DNA from: Skeletonema tropicum
Lineage: Eukaryota > Bacillariophyta > Thalassiosirophyceae > Thalassiosirales > Thalassiosiraceae
Reading direction: 5' to 3'
Length of the DNA stretch: 64,000 nucleotides
NCBI GenBank assembly: GCA_037178625.1
Contig: CM074136.1
Span: 2,356,001 to 2,420,000, forward strand
Shown here: positions 12,001 through 22,178 of the stretch, piece after piece
Position numbering within the stretch: position 1 is the first letter of the stretch
How the letters are laid out: each line of letters starts with the position of its first letter
Program-made: the position numbers and the translations under genes
Notes under the pieces: generated by a model
Seen by the model: only the letters and a program-made list of their open reading frames with translations
Told to the model about the DNA's origin: nothing
The model's database searches: none

Positions 12001-14510
12001 AGTTGGAGACGCAAATACAAAAATCACTTCTTGCCATTGCGATTGCTCTGTGCAGACGCAGTCGCAGAGCCACTGCCTCTCAGGTTCTGTGCTTTCTACC
12101 GGGTATATAATCTTCCGTCATCAAGTCAAGTCAGTCAAAAGTCTAATCCAAGACCCACACCTAAGACACGCATCTCGATCTCGTTGCTATCCATTAACAG
12201 CTTTAGCTTTAGCTTTAGGTTGTGTTGAACCTCAGATCCGCCGTACGCCTCGATACAAAGTGTTTTTTCACTCTGCCATTATAATTATAATATCTCAAAT
12301 GAAAATGTCAAATATCTCCCGGTCCCGGCTTCTAGATTCAGCTGCCCAGACCCAAACCCACACATCAATACACTAAAACGTCGATGGCGATAAGCAATAA
12401 CACACTCTATAGCTCTAGCCGCTCCACCTCATCTCATGTTATAAAAAACATCATCACCCATGCTACTGATACCACGCACTTATATATGTACTCAAACTCT
12501 CCCATCCAGAGAATTCCCCCCCGGCTACTACTTAAGAACAAGCGCAACCTCTGCATCTGTAGCTAAAACATACCTCTCGCATCATCATCATCATCATCAT
12601 CCAAGACCCCAAGCCCAAGCCAAGAGAGGATGAAAATCAAGATGTGGGCATCCAACGCACACCTATTCGCACTAAGATGACTGCTGTACAGAGATCTTGA
12701 ATCGATTAAAAAAAGTGTCTGACCTCCTCAGCAACTACATACATGATAACTTCTTTGCAACCCAAGTCCTGGTAGATACTTATACATGTATCAGAGATTC
12801 GGTAAAGATACCCAGCAAGTCTTGTGGCTAGACGAGCGGTACTGAATTACATAATACTAAATTGCTGTATGTTTGACCGAACCGACGATAATCTGGGACT
12901 TGCTCCTGTGTGATCTATATCACCGAATGTGCCAGAGTACGCCTCTGTCTCCATCTATAATTGATTGGCAGTGTTTCAATACGATACCACATCCAGCGAT
13001 CAATGATCTGACTGCAACTGCACCCGCAACTGCAACTGCAACTGCAAACATTTTGATTCAAGCACAAGATGCATTCACACTATCATATCGCGAGGCCAAA
13101 CCGCCAAATAATTTGTTTAACAGAGATCCGACGGCTATATATCATAATCATAATCATAATCTGACTCTTGCCTCAGTCAGAGAGGAGACTTATTCCTTCG
13201 TCAAGGTCAATCACACATGTATATGTATCATATATCTCTGGCATGTTGAATTTGAATTCCCGATCAAGAATCGCAAGATTAGCTTCATATTGGTAAGTCG
13301 GTTCGAACCAAATTGACATCAACATACTGTGGTGGTAGAAAACATCATCAACTATCGCAGAGCATTCACATTCACAATCACAACCTTCTTGGAAGAACAC
13401 CCAAACCCACGGACATCCGTTTCTAATCCTAATCATCCTAAACCATGCCGCCGACAACAGGAGATCAGTCAAGTGGATTCAACTTCGTACACGCCCCCCA
13501 TGAACTTTCCCCATGCTTCCTACTCGTACTCATACATTTACTTATTGGCATTGATTTTTCCTTGGACTTGGAAACAACGACAACGCCAAGTATTCAGAAG
13601 ATGAAAACTTTATATTGCTGATCCAGTACCAGCATCACGTCTCAAACGACAAAAAGGAACCTCCTTTACCTTTACAACCAGATTACCCATAATCTTAAGG
13701 AACTGCCTCTCTTTCAACCGAGCCAAGAGCTGTGCGTCCAATGCTCTATCCCTGCCCCTGGACAACTATTGTGTCAGAGAATATACTACTCGACTCTGCC
13801 TATTCTGGGATACATTGAAACTGCTCTATTGAACTTTCCCAATTACATAACCTTCCAAACCCAACCCTTTCACCTTCACCTTCACCTTCAATTCTGACAA
13901 GAAATCCAACATCTAGTGCATCTGATCCACTATCGCTATCGTATCACTGATTTTGCTATTAGTGCTATTGTCTATTGTAATAAAGGTATCTGGGACCAAC
14001 GCCAAGACTAACCGAATATGGCCAAAACATTCACATACTATGGAGAATTTAAGCAAGTCTTTTCAGACCCTAACAATAACAACACGAGAGTGCCAGGTTA
14101 GAGCTGCTTTCAGAATTGACCACACCCCTCAGAGCGAAACAATACTCCGATAACTTCCTAAGCTCCCGGTCTGCTACAGAAATAGGGGGGAGCAAGCCCA
14201 GAATGATGAATTTTCAAATAGGTTTTATACCAAATACTATTGCATACATGAATTCATATATATCCAATGTAGATATATCCAAAGTTTCGTGCTATTTGTT
14301 CCATTTCTTCATACCCATTTTGGCACTACATAGGAGCACATTTTTGGCCATTGAGTCATGAATTGAAAGTGATGGATGGCGCCAAATTTCGCTCCCGCAA
14401 TTTATTCTATGTAGGAATTGGTACTCAAGGTTGCGCACTCCATCTCCACCTCCTCTTTTAATCTCTATTAGGCTCTGCAAGCTACGTGTATCGAACTACT
14501 GGATTAATTA
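9066..14510. other. Long G-poor region, no gene recognised
   Basis: About 5.4 kb in which the plus strand is rich in C, T and A and conspicuously poor in G, with many short runs of CAT/CAC/TAC type and no long frame on either strand. Short simple repeats occur (for example alternating AACTGC near 13015-13045, CATCAT near 12580-12600). No RNA gene or known repeat was recognised. Confidence 0.55.
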
Positions 14511-14586
14511 TCACTTAGTAGAACTTGAGTTACACACTTCTTTCTACTACGAATACATTACTCCCCCCCTACTTTAACATTGGTAC

Positions 14587-16029
14587 TCAAGGTTGCGCAC
14601 GCTCCATCTCCACCTCCTCTTTAGCTAATCTCCATCCGCCTTGCTTAGCCTTGATCCAAAAGCTTGGCAGCAGCTTAACTTCTTGCAAACGAGGTTCGTC
14701 ATCATCTACAACATCTTCATCGTATAGCATTTCGAAAGTTTTCTTTCTTCTCTTTATCCCAACCACCTTCCCACTATGCCACATTAGCTGCTCACCACGC
14801 GTCAAACAGATTTCAATGCGACGATCAATCAAGCTTTCATCCAATGCAGGGTGGAGTCTAGGTTGCATTTCACCGTATCTGTCTCCAACTCCGTCCAACT
14901 CCCGCTCGTCACGCATTTCGGTTGCCTTGTCCCTAATTTCTTGCTCTTTTTCTTCTGACATGACGTTAAGTTTAGCAACATCGGCAGACAATGTTCCAAG
15001 CACTGGCAAAGACTTGAGCAAACGCTTGGCAGTTCTTCAACGGTAGATTCAGGTTGCATTATTTTAAGGAATGCCACCAGTATCTTGCTAAACGCTTTTG
15101 GAGAGCCTCCTGCAACCTATTGTGTAATAATAATAACGACAATGCAGCACAGTGTTGGTATTAGTTGAATCAAGTATGTATTAATAGTGAACACTTTGAA
15201 CAATACATACCAAATACTCCATGATGAGTTGAACAATCTTTTGCGACCATCTCTTAAATCCTGTTCCCTTCGTAGATTCTTTTTTGATAACTATTCGGCC
15301 TGCTGCAAGTTGTTCCTGCAACATTGCCTCCATCCTCGCCAACTTTGCTTCCATATCCTCTAGTGAATTCTCCACTTCTTTCCGCGCTGCTATTTCCTTT
15401 ACTTCCCTCTCCTCTGCTTTCTTGGCAGCCTTCTCTGCTTCCTTGGCCGCCTTCTGTGATGCCCTCAATTTCTCCTTCAGTTCGCGTATCAACTCATCTT
15501 TTTCCGCTAACTGTTTGTTTGACTTCTCATACTCCTTCTTCGTCTCTTTTGCGTCAGTAGCTGCTTTTGTTGCGGTGGCCATTTTGGTATGAGCTGTAGT
15601 TGTCGCCTCTGCTGCACGCTTCATCTTCTTTTCAGCCCTCTCTTGCATTTTCTCTGCCCCCTTCTCAATGGCGTTCACTTTCATTGCAGCCTCACGTTCA
15701 ACCGATCGCATTTCTCTTGCAGCAGTCTCGACTGCACTTTTCAGTTGTTGGTTATGAGCAGACAATACTTCTATTTGCTTATCTCGCCTTTGCGTTGCCC
15801 TCTTCAGATTGAATATTCTTGGATCTGCCGTATTATTATCTGACGTCGGCGCCTGTGTTGGCTGTGATGGGTTTCGAGGGACGTTCGGGGCATGTGGTGC
15901 GTTGGATTTCTTCTGCTCACCACCCCTTTGATTGCGGCTAAAAGTACTCTTCTTCCTCTTTCTCTTTTTTGGCTTTGGCGCTGCCTCGGCACCGGCCGCC
16001 ATTGCGGTATCATCATTACTCTCTTCCAT
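14587..16029 (-). pseudogene. Coiled-coil protein gene, two exons, frameshifted, probably internally deleted
   Basis: Start ATG at 16029 (an upstream in-frame ATG at 16200 sits in a hairpin). Exon 1 encodes a Lys/Arg-rich N-terminus and then about 200 residues of Glu/Lys/Ala-rich coiled coil, ending FKRWSQKIVQLIMEYL. A donor GTATGTATT at about 15210 and an acceptor CACAATAG at about 15119 join in frame to a second exon (SPKAFSKILVAFLKIMQ). Near 15030 a one-base frameshift switches to a frame that continues to 14587, with a basic/acidic tail (MWHSGKVVGIKRRKK). The jump from a probable mid-protein region to a tail suggests internal loss. It resembles proteins I associate with diatom repeats, but I cannot name the family. 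It is the only sizeable protein inside the 12.1-kb element. Confidence 0.5.
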
Positions 16030-16190
16030 TGTCGCTTTTGTGCACCACTGAGTTCTCTGCTTGTTGCTTTCGGAGCATCGGCGAGCTCTCCGATGCGTTG
16101 AGTCTTTTGAAGATTGGAGTTTTGTCGACAAGATTGGCTGGTTTTGCAACAAAATCTCCACCGGGTCAGCACTTGAGATCACCAAACTTT

Positions 16191-16227
16191 TTGGCCGCAT
16201 AGACCATACCCCCGTCTATGCGGCCAA
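16191..16227. other. Perfect 14-bp hairpin at a start codon
   Basis: TTGGCCGCATAGAC (16191-16204) pairs with GTCTATGCGGCCAA (16214-16227) around a 9-nt loop. The upstream candidate ATG (16200-16198, minus strand) of the coiled-coil gene lies within the stem, which argues for the downstream ATG at 16029. Confidence 0.75.
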
Positions 16228-16891
16228 ACAGTATCAAAGTATGAAAACAAGTAATAACAGAGTAAAAGCTGCAAAAGGGTCCTATTTCTTACTCCAATCA
16301 GGCGATGGCCAATTTTGGCCATGGTCAAAAAAATTCTTGGCGCGCACCACTCGTGACTCCCCAAAAAACACAGGGCTTGCTCCCCCCTAACAGAAACAGA
16401 AATGGAAACGACATATCTAAAACTGAACTCAACAATATCAATATCTATAAATACCTGCGACAAATCGCGAAGTCGACATCAGAAAGAAAAAGAAATTTAG
16501 CTTACTCTCTCTTAACCCTACAGCATCAGTGCTCTTTCATGAACACGGACGTGATGTGGCAAGGAAATTCTTTCCGGGTTCATCCTTAGGAATACCTAAA
16601 ATACCTATACTCAAACTCAAGCACCATACTACTGTACCAGTACCAACCCTGATGTTGGAATTGGGCTGACTTATCATCAAACTTGCAAACTTTGATCAGA
16701 ATGTCTCCTATTCAGCCATGAAGAAATGAGACATTACGATGATATTTCCCATCTTTCTTTTTTCTTTTTGCACACATGTTTGCGTATACACAATGGCTGA
16801 GACACGACGCACTCCATTCACAGTTCACGAACTTGATTGTAGCACACCGCGTTCTTCGTGCGTTGCACAAGTTTTCGCTCACATCTGTGTG

Positions 16892-17721
16892 GAGTGTTTA
16901 CACGACAACTGTGTTGACACTTGCGGGGAGTCTTTAGTTATACCAAACTAAGACCCCGTAGCATAAGTAGTACTAGGACATACACCAATTTGGCGTGCAA
17001 ATTTGTGGAGTCCCTATATACTACCCTCTAGCCCTAGTGTTGTACATACATTTGTCGTTTTCCATAGTGATCTCGTTTACCTCATCTCTCAGCCACAGTG
17101 AATGAACAATCGAGGCGCCAGGAGTTTTTCCGCAGGCACGAGGAAAATCGACCGATAGACTCGAGCAGTAGGCCATCGTGCAGCAGGACTTACTTCTGAG
17201 CGTAGCACCAAGTACCTACTTCTTGCTATTGCTATCTTAGACAGGGTTTTTCTGTGATCTCAGAAAGAGAAATCACAGAAGGTATTAGACGAAAATGGCG
17301 GGAGGAGTTTTGGATTTCCAAAATATCTTTTCTCCATCACTTCGTTCACACATCTTCATTGATTTGAAACTCAATGACGATGACTCGGATGCTTTACAGC
17401 ATCACCAGAAGTCCCTCCGCAGTCAACAGAGGAACGCCATTTTCTTTGATCCCACCCTACCCTCCCTGTGAGTGTTTACACGACAACTGTGTTGACACTT
17501 GCGGGGAGTCTTTAGTTATACCAAACTAAGACCCCGTAGCATAAGTAGTACTAGGACATACACCAATTTGGCGTGCAAATTTGTGGAGTCCCTATATACT
17601 ACCCTCTAGCCCTAGTGTTGTACATTTGTCGTTTTCCATAGTGATCTCGTTTACCTCATCTCTCAGCCACAGTGAATACGCAATCGAGGCGCCAGGAGTT
17701 TTTCCGCAGGCACGAGGAAAA
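16892..17721. repeat. Two 250-bp direct repeats flanking a 320-bp core
   Basis: 16892-17147 and 17470-17721 are near-identical direct repeats starting GAGTGTTTACACGACAACTG and ending CACGAGGAAAA. Between them lies the second copy (17148-17449) of the repeat at 8033-8342. The layout recalls a miniature LTR element, but there are no TG...CA ends, no target duplication and no primer-binding site, so it may be a local duplication instead. Confidence 0.6.
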
Positions 17722-17748
17722 CATAGCGTTAACCTTAAATATACCACT

Positions 17749-19144
17749 GGAGGATTATGGATAGGGGGCACACTGCCCCCTTTTTGCCCTCTTTGCCCCC
17801 CGTTTGCCCCTTTTCTTCAACGCACGAAAATATTCTCAACGCGCGATAATCCTCGCCGGTCACTACGGTAACTACGGTCACTACGGTCACTACGGTCACT
17901 ACGGTAACTACGGTAACTACGTAGTGACCGTAGTTACCGTAGTGACCGTAGTGACCGTAGTGACCGTAGTTACCGTAGTTACCGTAGTGACCCGTCACGC
18001 ACAACCCGCATAGTGACTGGTCACAAACCGCGTGACTTGTCACTACGCGAAAATATTCTCAACGCGCGATAATCCTCGCCGGTCACTACGGTAACTACGG
18101 TCACTACGGTCACTACGGTCACTACGGTAACTACGGTAACTACGTAGTGACCGTAGTTACCGTAGTGACCGTAGTGACCGTAGTGACCGTAGTTACCGTA
18201 GTTACCGTAGTGACCCGTCACGCACAACCCGCATAGTGACTGGTCACAAACCGCGTGACTTGTCACTACGCGTGTAGTGACCGTTGTGATCTTGTGACAA
18301 TGGCCGAGCGCCGAGCCAAAGCACCTCCAAAGCACCCGCCTCTACAATAATATGGATGGTAGTGGAATGGCAGCCATGAACATCGATCGCTTCGAAAGGG
18401 CAGCAAACAAGCACTATCGGTCCTCCTACTGTTTTTTAGAGCACAGTTGGTTGTGCTGCTGCGTTCAGGTTGGTGGCATCTGAGGCGCCGCTTCTCCAAC
18501 GTTTCGGCCGCCAGTGTTTTGGCGATTTCTGCTTCTGTCTCATCAACATCCAACTTGACGCCTACACTATCGTTCTATCATTCCTACTGATGCAACAATA
18601 TGTCCTTCTTTGCAGACGATGACTTTTCTTTTCTTGACACCTACCGAGATAGGAGCGATGATGAGGATGAGAGTGACAGTGACCATTCTCATTCGAACTC
18701 CTCTTCTCCGATGTCCGAGGTAGAAGGCAACAATGAACAGGAATGCATGTATTATAATGGTGCTGATAGTTTCGAGCTACCCCAAAGTCCTGCCGCTGCT
18801 GATACTCCGGTTCTTGGGGTGCTTTGGCTCGGCCATTGTCAAAAGATCACAACGGTCACTACACGCGTAGTGACGAGTCACGCGGTTTGTGACCCGTCAC
18901 TATGCGGGTTGTGCGTGACGGGTCACTACGGTAACTACGGTCACTACGGTAACTACGTAACTACGGTCACTACGTAGTTACCGTAGTTACCGTAGTTACC
19001 GTAGTTACCGTAGTGACCGAGTTACCGTAGTGACCGGCGAGGATTATCGCGCGTTGAGAATATTTTCGTGCGTTGAAGAAAAGGGGCAAACGGGGGGCAA
19101 AGAGGGCAAAAAGGGGGCAGTGTGCCCCCTATCCATAATCCTCC
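17749..19144. mobile_element. Foldback element with long composite TIRs built of 9-bp units
   Basis: 17749 onward (GGAGGATTATGGATAGGGGG) is inverted at the right end (to 19144), with about 108 bp of near-perfect outer TIR. Next come arrays of two 9-bp units, GGTCACTAC (A) and GGTAACTAC (B), and their complements. Inside these, another inverted segment (about 18234-18335 versus 18815-18925) encloses about 480 bp of unique sequence. The left arm contains a 223-bp tandem duplication (arrays start at 17858 and 18081), absent on the right. Organisation is like Drosophila FB elements. No target-site duplication is clear. A plus-strand frame from 18600 begins with an acidic Ser/Asp-rich stretch and runs into the right array; I do not call it a gene. 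Confidence 0.75.
17858..18215. repeat. 9-bp unit arrays, duplicated
   Basis: Array 1 (17858-17992) reads A B A A A B B then the reverse-complement units a b a a a b b a; array 2 (18081-18215) is the same pattern. A is GGTCACTAC and B is GGTAACTAC. The right-arm array (about 18918-19038) has a different order. Because the unit is 9 nt, all frames stay open. Confidence 0.85.
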
Positions 19145-20137
19145 TGATGGAAACTGAAGTGGAAGAAGGAGGGGAAGAAGGGGGCCTCTCGGACAATTGT
19201 GTAGGACCTATAAAGGAATTATTATTTCTTATATCTACTTTTTTGTGGGACTACGATTAACTTCAAATATCTACTTTTTTGTGGGACAGAGGGAGTAGTA
19301 TTCTAGGGGATCTAGCGCAGTCTTCGTTAGTTATATCTAGAGAGAATAACTTGGAAGATAGTATATAATAAGCATTAAATTTATCTTAACATAGTATGAT
19401 GTTATGCTGCTCTGCGGTCTGCGGTACTTGTACTTCTTGTCCACTGTCAATAATGTGAGAAGATCTATCATGGTGACTCTGCTCTTCGGGATGTTGGTGC
19501 TTGAGTAGAGTACTACTTGTCCAGTGAAAGAGAGTCACGCGTGACGAATCTCTTGTCTTGTACTCCTAGCTTGGTGATGCGGCCATATGCCACGCTGTCG
19601 ACAAGGCAGGCAGCTGTTCGCAACTACTTATTATCTACTTACAAGTATTTAATCCGTCGGCTCAACGATGTATCGTAAAAAGCGTCCACAAAAAATGCAT
19701 GAAATTTGAAATTTACAGTTCCCAATCCAGGGATGGAAAAGTCTCCGCTCTAGCTGCTGTTGAGCAGTGGGTTGGTACAGCTAGCTGCCCTCGGATAACG
19801 CTTGTACATGCTTGGGTACGATATTGAGGTTTCAAGATGAAGATTACTTATGTATTATGTACGTCAAGCGGCAACTGCACACGCATTTAGTCCGTCCGCC
19901 ACGCCACATGATCGTGAAAGATGGATGAGGGATGTTCAAGTTGAAGCTGAGATAGGCTTCAATAGAAACTCCCAGCTCCCAGCCACTATGTACTTCTACT
20001 TAGCATAAAAAGTACCGAGGAATTACTTATCATTTAAAGTAGTCATCTCTCTCATTATCTATCTGCTACTTATCATAATTCAGAAAATAATACCTACACC
20101 GATCACAAGACAACATCTCTAGCCATACAATATCATC

Positions 20138-20791
20138 ATGAACAGCACATCAAGCCATCCAACAAAGCACCATCACCAGTCTTGCGTTGGCAGTCCTCAC
20201 AGCGTCTCCTCCACAGCTCCCGATGCATCCATCGAGGCGCTTAAGGACAAGATATCTGCGTTGGATATGCTCCGTGCTCAAACCGCTTCTCAATGCATAT
20301 ATCCGTCCACCGCACTTTCCAGTTCTACCTCCGATGCCAATGCTAATGCCGTAGAAGGAAATGACTTGCAAACGCGGCGCATTCTTCAGACAAATTGCGA
20401 GAGCAGTAACAAAGGCCCAACTCTAGATCCAGCATCTTGCGCCTCAGTGATTGCCCGAATCGGTGGCGGCGGAGGAGACAGGTCTCGGTCCACTGCTGCC
20501 GATGCCAACGCTGGCTCAAGAAAAAGAACCGACGCCGACATGCAAACGCGGCGCATTCTTCAGAAAAATTGCGAGAACCGTAAAACAGGCCCAAATCTAA
20601 ACCCAGCATCTTGTGCCTCAGGACTTGCCCTGATCGTCGGCGGCGTAGGAGGAGAAGGCAGCGATTGCGATGGTGTCCAAGACCAAGGCAACACCCACAG
20701 ACGTAATTCGTTACTTCAAAATGAAGACTGGGGCGATCTTCAATACCCTCAAGGTCTAGTCAATCTGTTTTTAGGTAATGGCGATATCTGA
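20138..20791 (+). CDS. Unknown repeat-encoded protein with internal duplication
   Basis: A 217-residue frame in the tandem unit. It contains two copies of a module of about 45 residues: QTRRILQTNCE...GPTLDPASCAS and QTRRILQKNCE...GPNLNPASCAS. It ends with QDQGNTHRRNSLL and DLQYPQGLVNLF. No membrane segment or known domain is visible. The modules and tail recur, in frame, in the fragment at 6660-7125, so the frame has probably been under selection at some time. The copy starting at 21626 has lost one base early and is disrupted. It may be a protein of the repeat itself or a duplicated orphan gene. Confidence 0.4.
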   Translation: MNSTSSHPTKHHHQSCVGSPHSVSSTAPDASIEALKDKISALDMLRAQTASQCIYPSTALSSSTSDANANAVEGNDLQTRRILQTNCESSNKGPTLDPASCASVIARIGGGGGDRSRSTAADANAGSRKRTDADMQTRRILQKNCENRKTGPNLNPASCASGLALIVGGVGGEGSDCDGVQDQGNTHRRNSLLQNEDWGDLQYPQGLVNLFLGNGDI

Positions 20792-21625
20792 GGCTTGCTT
20801 TCAGATAACAAGTCAATTAGTAGTATTCTAGGGGATCAAGCGCAGTCTTCGTTAGTTATATCTAGAGAGAATAACTTGGAAGATAGTATATAATAAGCAT
20901 TAAATTTATCTTAACACAGTATGATGTTATGCTGCTCTGCGTGCGGTACTTGTACTTGTCCACTGTCAATGTAAGATATAGTGACTCTGCTCCTCGGGAT
21001 GTTGGTGCTTGAGTAGAGTACTACTTGTCCAGTGAAAGAGAGTCACGCGTGACGAATCTCTTGTCTTGTACTCCTCTAGCTTGATTGGTGCAAGGCAGCT
21101 GTTCGCAACTACTTATTATCTACTTACAAGTATTTAATCCGTCGGCTCAACGATGTATCGTAAAAAGCGTCCACAAAAAATGCATGAAATTTGAAATTAA
21201 CAGTTCCCAGATCCAGGGATGGAAAAGTCTCCGCTCTAGCTGCTGTTGAGCAGTGGGTTGGTACAGCTAGCTGCCCTCGGATAACGCTTGTACATGCTTG
21301 GGTATTGTACGATATTGAGGTTTCAAGATGAAGATTACTTATGTAAGTCAAGCGGCAACTGCACACGCATTTAGTCCGTCCGCCACGCCACATGATCGTG
21401 AAAGATGGATGAGGGATGTTCAAGTTGAAGCTGAGATAGGCTTCAATAGAAACTCCCAGCTCCCAGCCACTATGTACTTCTACTTAGCATACATAAAAAG
21501 TACCGAGGAATTACTTATCAGTTAAAGTAGTCATCTCTCTCATTATCTATCTGCTACTTATCATAATTCAGAAAATAATACCTACACCGATCACAAGACA
21601 ACATCTCTAGCCATACAATATCATC

Positions 21626-22050
21626 ATGAACAGCACATCAAGCCATCCAACAAAGCACCATCCCAGTCTTGCGTTGGCAGTCCTCGCAGCGTCTCCTTCA
21701 CAGCTCCCGATGCATCCATCGAGGCGCTTAAGGACAAGATCTCTACGTTGGATATGCTCCGTGCTCAAACCGCTTCTCAATGCATATATCCGTCCACCGC
21801 ACTTTCCAGTTCTACCCAGCTCCCGATGCATCCATCGAGGCGCTAAAGGACAAGATCTCTACGTTGGATATGCTCCCAACATCATCGCCATCTGTATCCT
21901 GAAGTTAGGAATTCGTAAACTATTAATACTTCGTTTCTCCGAAGTCTTACAATCCGGATGGTCACCCACCTTTCATTCTTTCCTCTTGCTATTGGGATCC
22001 ACGTCGCGCCCGCTCTCTACAGCGGGGTTTCTTCGACCACGCAAAAAGTA
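21626..22050 (+). pseudogene. Disrupted copy of the repeat-encoded protein
   Basis: It starts like the frame at 20138 (MNSTSSHPTKHH) but CACCATCACC is CACCATCCC here, which shifts the frame after residue 12. A second partial duplication of the segment GATGCATCCATCGAGGCGCT occurs at about 21710 and 21825. A third related piece lies at 43245-43560. Confidence 0.6.
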
Positions 22051-22178
22051 ACACCTACTATTCTGACAGGTTACTTTCAGTGTTCTCAGTTTAAAGAGCA
22101 AGAGCAATGATTATCAAGGTGACGTTTGTGTTCATCTTATACGTAATCCCTCTGGTTAAGACGGAGTAGAGATAGGCA

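Larger units (their letters stand above)
7174..19295. mobile_element. Giant (12.1-kb) TIR insertion with TA duplication and intact empty site
   Basis: Bases 7174-7202 and 19267-19295 are perfect 29-bp inverted repeats beginning CTCCCTCTGTCCCACAAAAA. TA flanks both ends (7172-7173 and 19296-19297). The sequences outside join to give exactly the uninterrupted sequence of the neighbouring repeat unit (around 20815-20835, GTCAATTAG-TA-GTATTCTAGG), so the whole 12,122 bp behaves as one insertion. Tc1/mariner and Stowaway elements share the TA target, and plant Stowaway/mariner ends start with a very similar CTCCCTC-GTCCC sequence (from memory). A second copy of part of the TIR lies just inside the right end (about 19229-19250). 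No DDE/D transposase was seen. The cargo is described in separate entries; some of it is probably nested later insertions. Confidence 0.8.
19298..22050 (+). repeat. Tandem 1.5-kb repeat units (one full, one truncated)
   Basis: Unit 1 spans 19298-20822; unit 2 starts at 20823 and is homologous until about 21870, then enters sequence shared with 43230-43560. Together with the fragment at 6650-7171 they form an array that existed before the 12.1-kb insertion. Shared landmarks are GTATTCTAGGGGATC at the unit start, ATTTAGTCCGTCCGCCACG in the middle, and a small protein frame near the end. Confidence 0.8.

Noticed and set aside
12873..13316. A 147-residue plus-strand frame in the G-poor region
   Set aside because: Low-complexity composition (ATATATAT stretch), no motif and no conserved copy.
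14525..15592. Ser/Leu-rich plus-strand frames (173 and 102 residues)
   Set aside because: Antisense shadows of the coiled-coil protein gene.
16892..17721. LTR retrotransposon
   Set aside because: No TG...CA ends, target duplication, primer-binding site or gag/pol; kept only as a repeat.
17735..18335. Frames of repeated GHYGNY and VVTVVT
   Set aside because: They arise because the 9-bp unit keeps all frames open; they are not conserved proteins.
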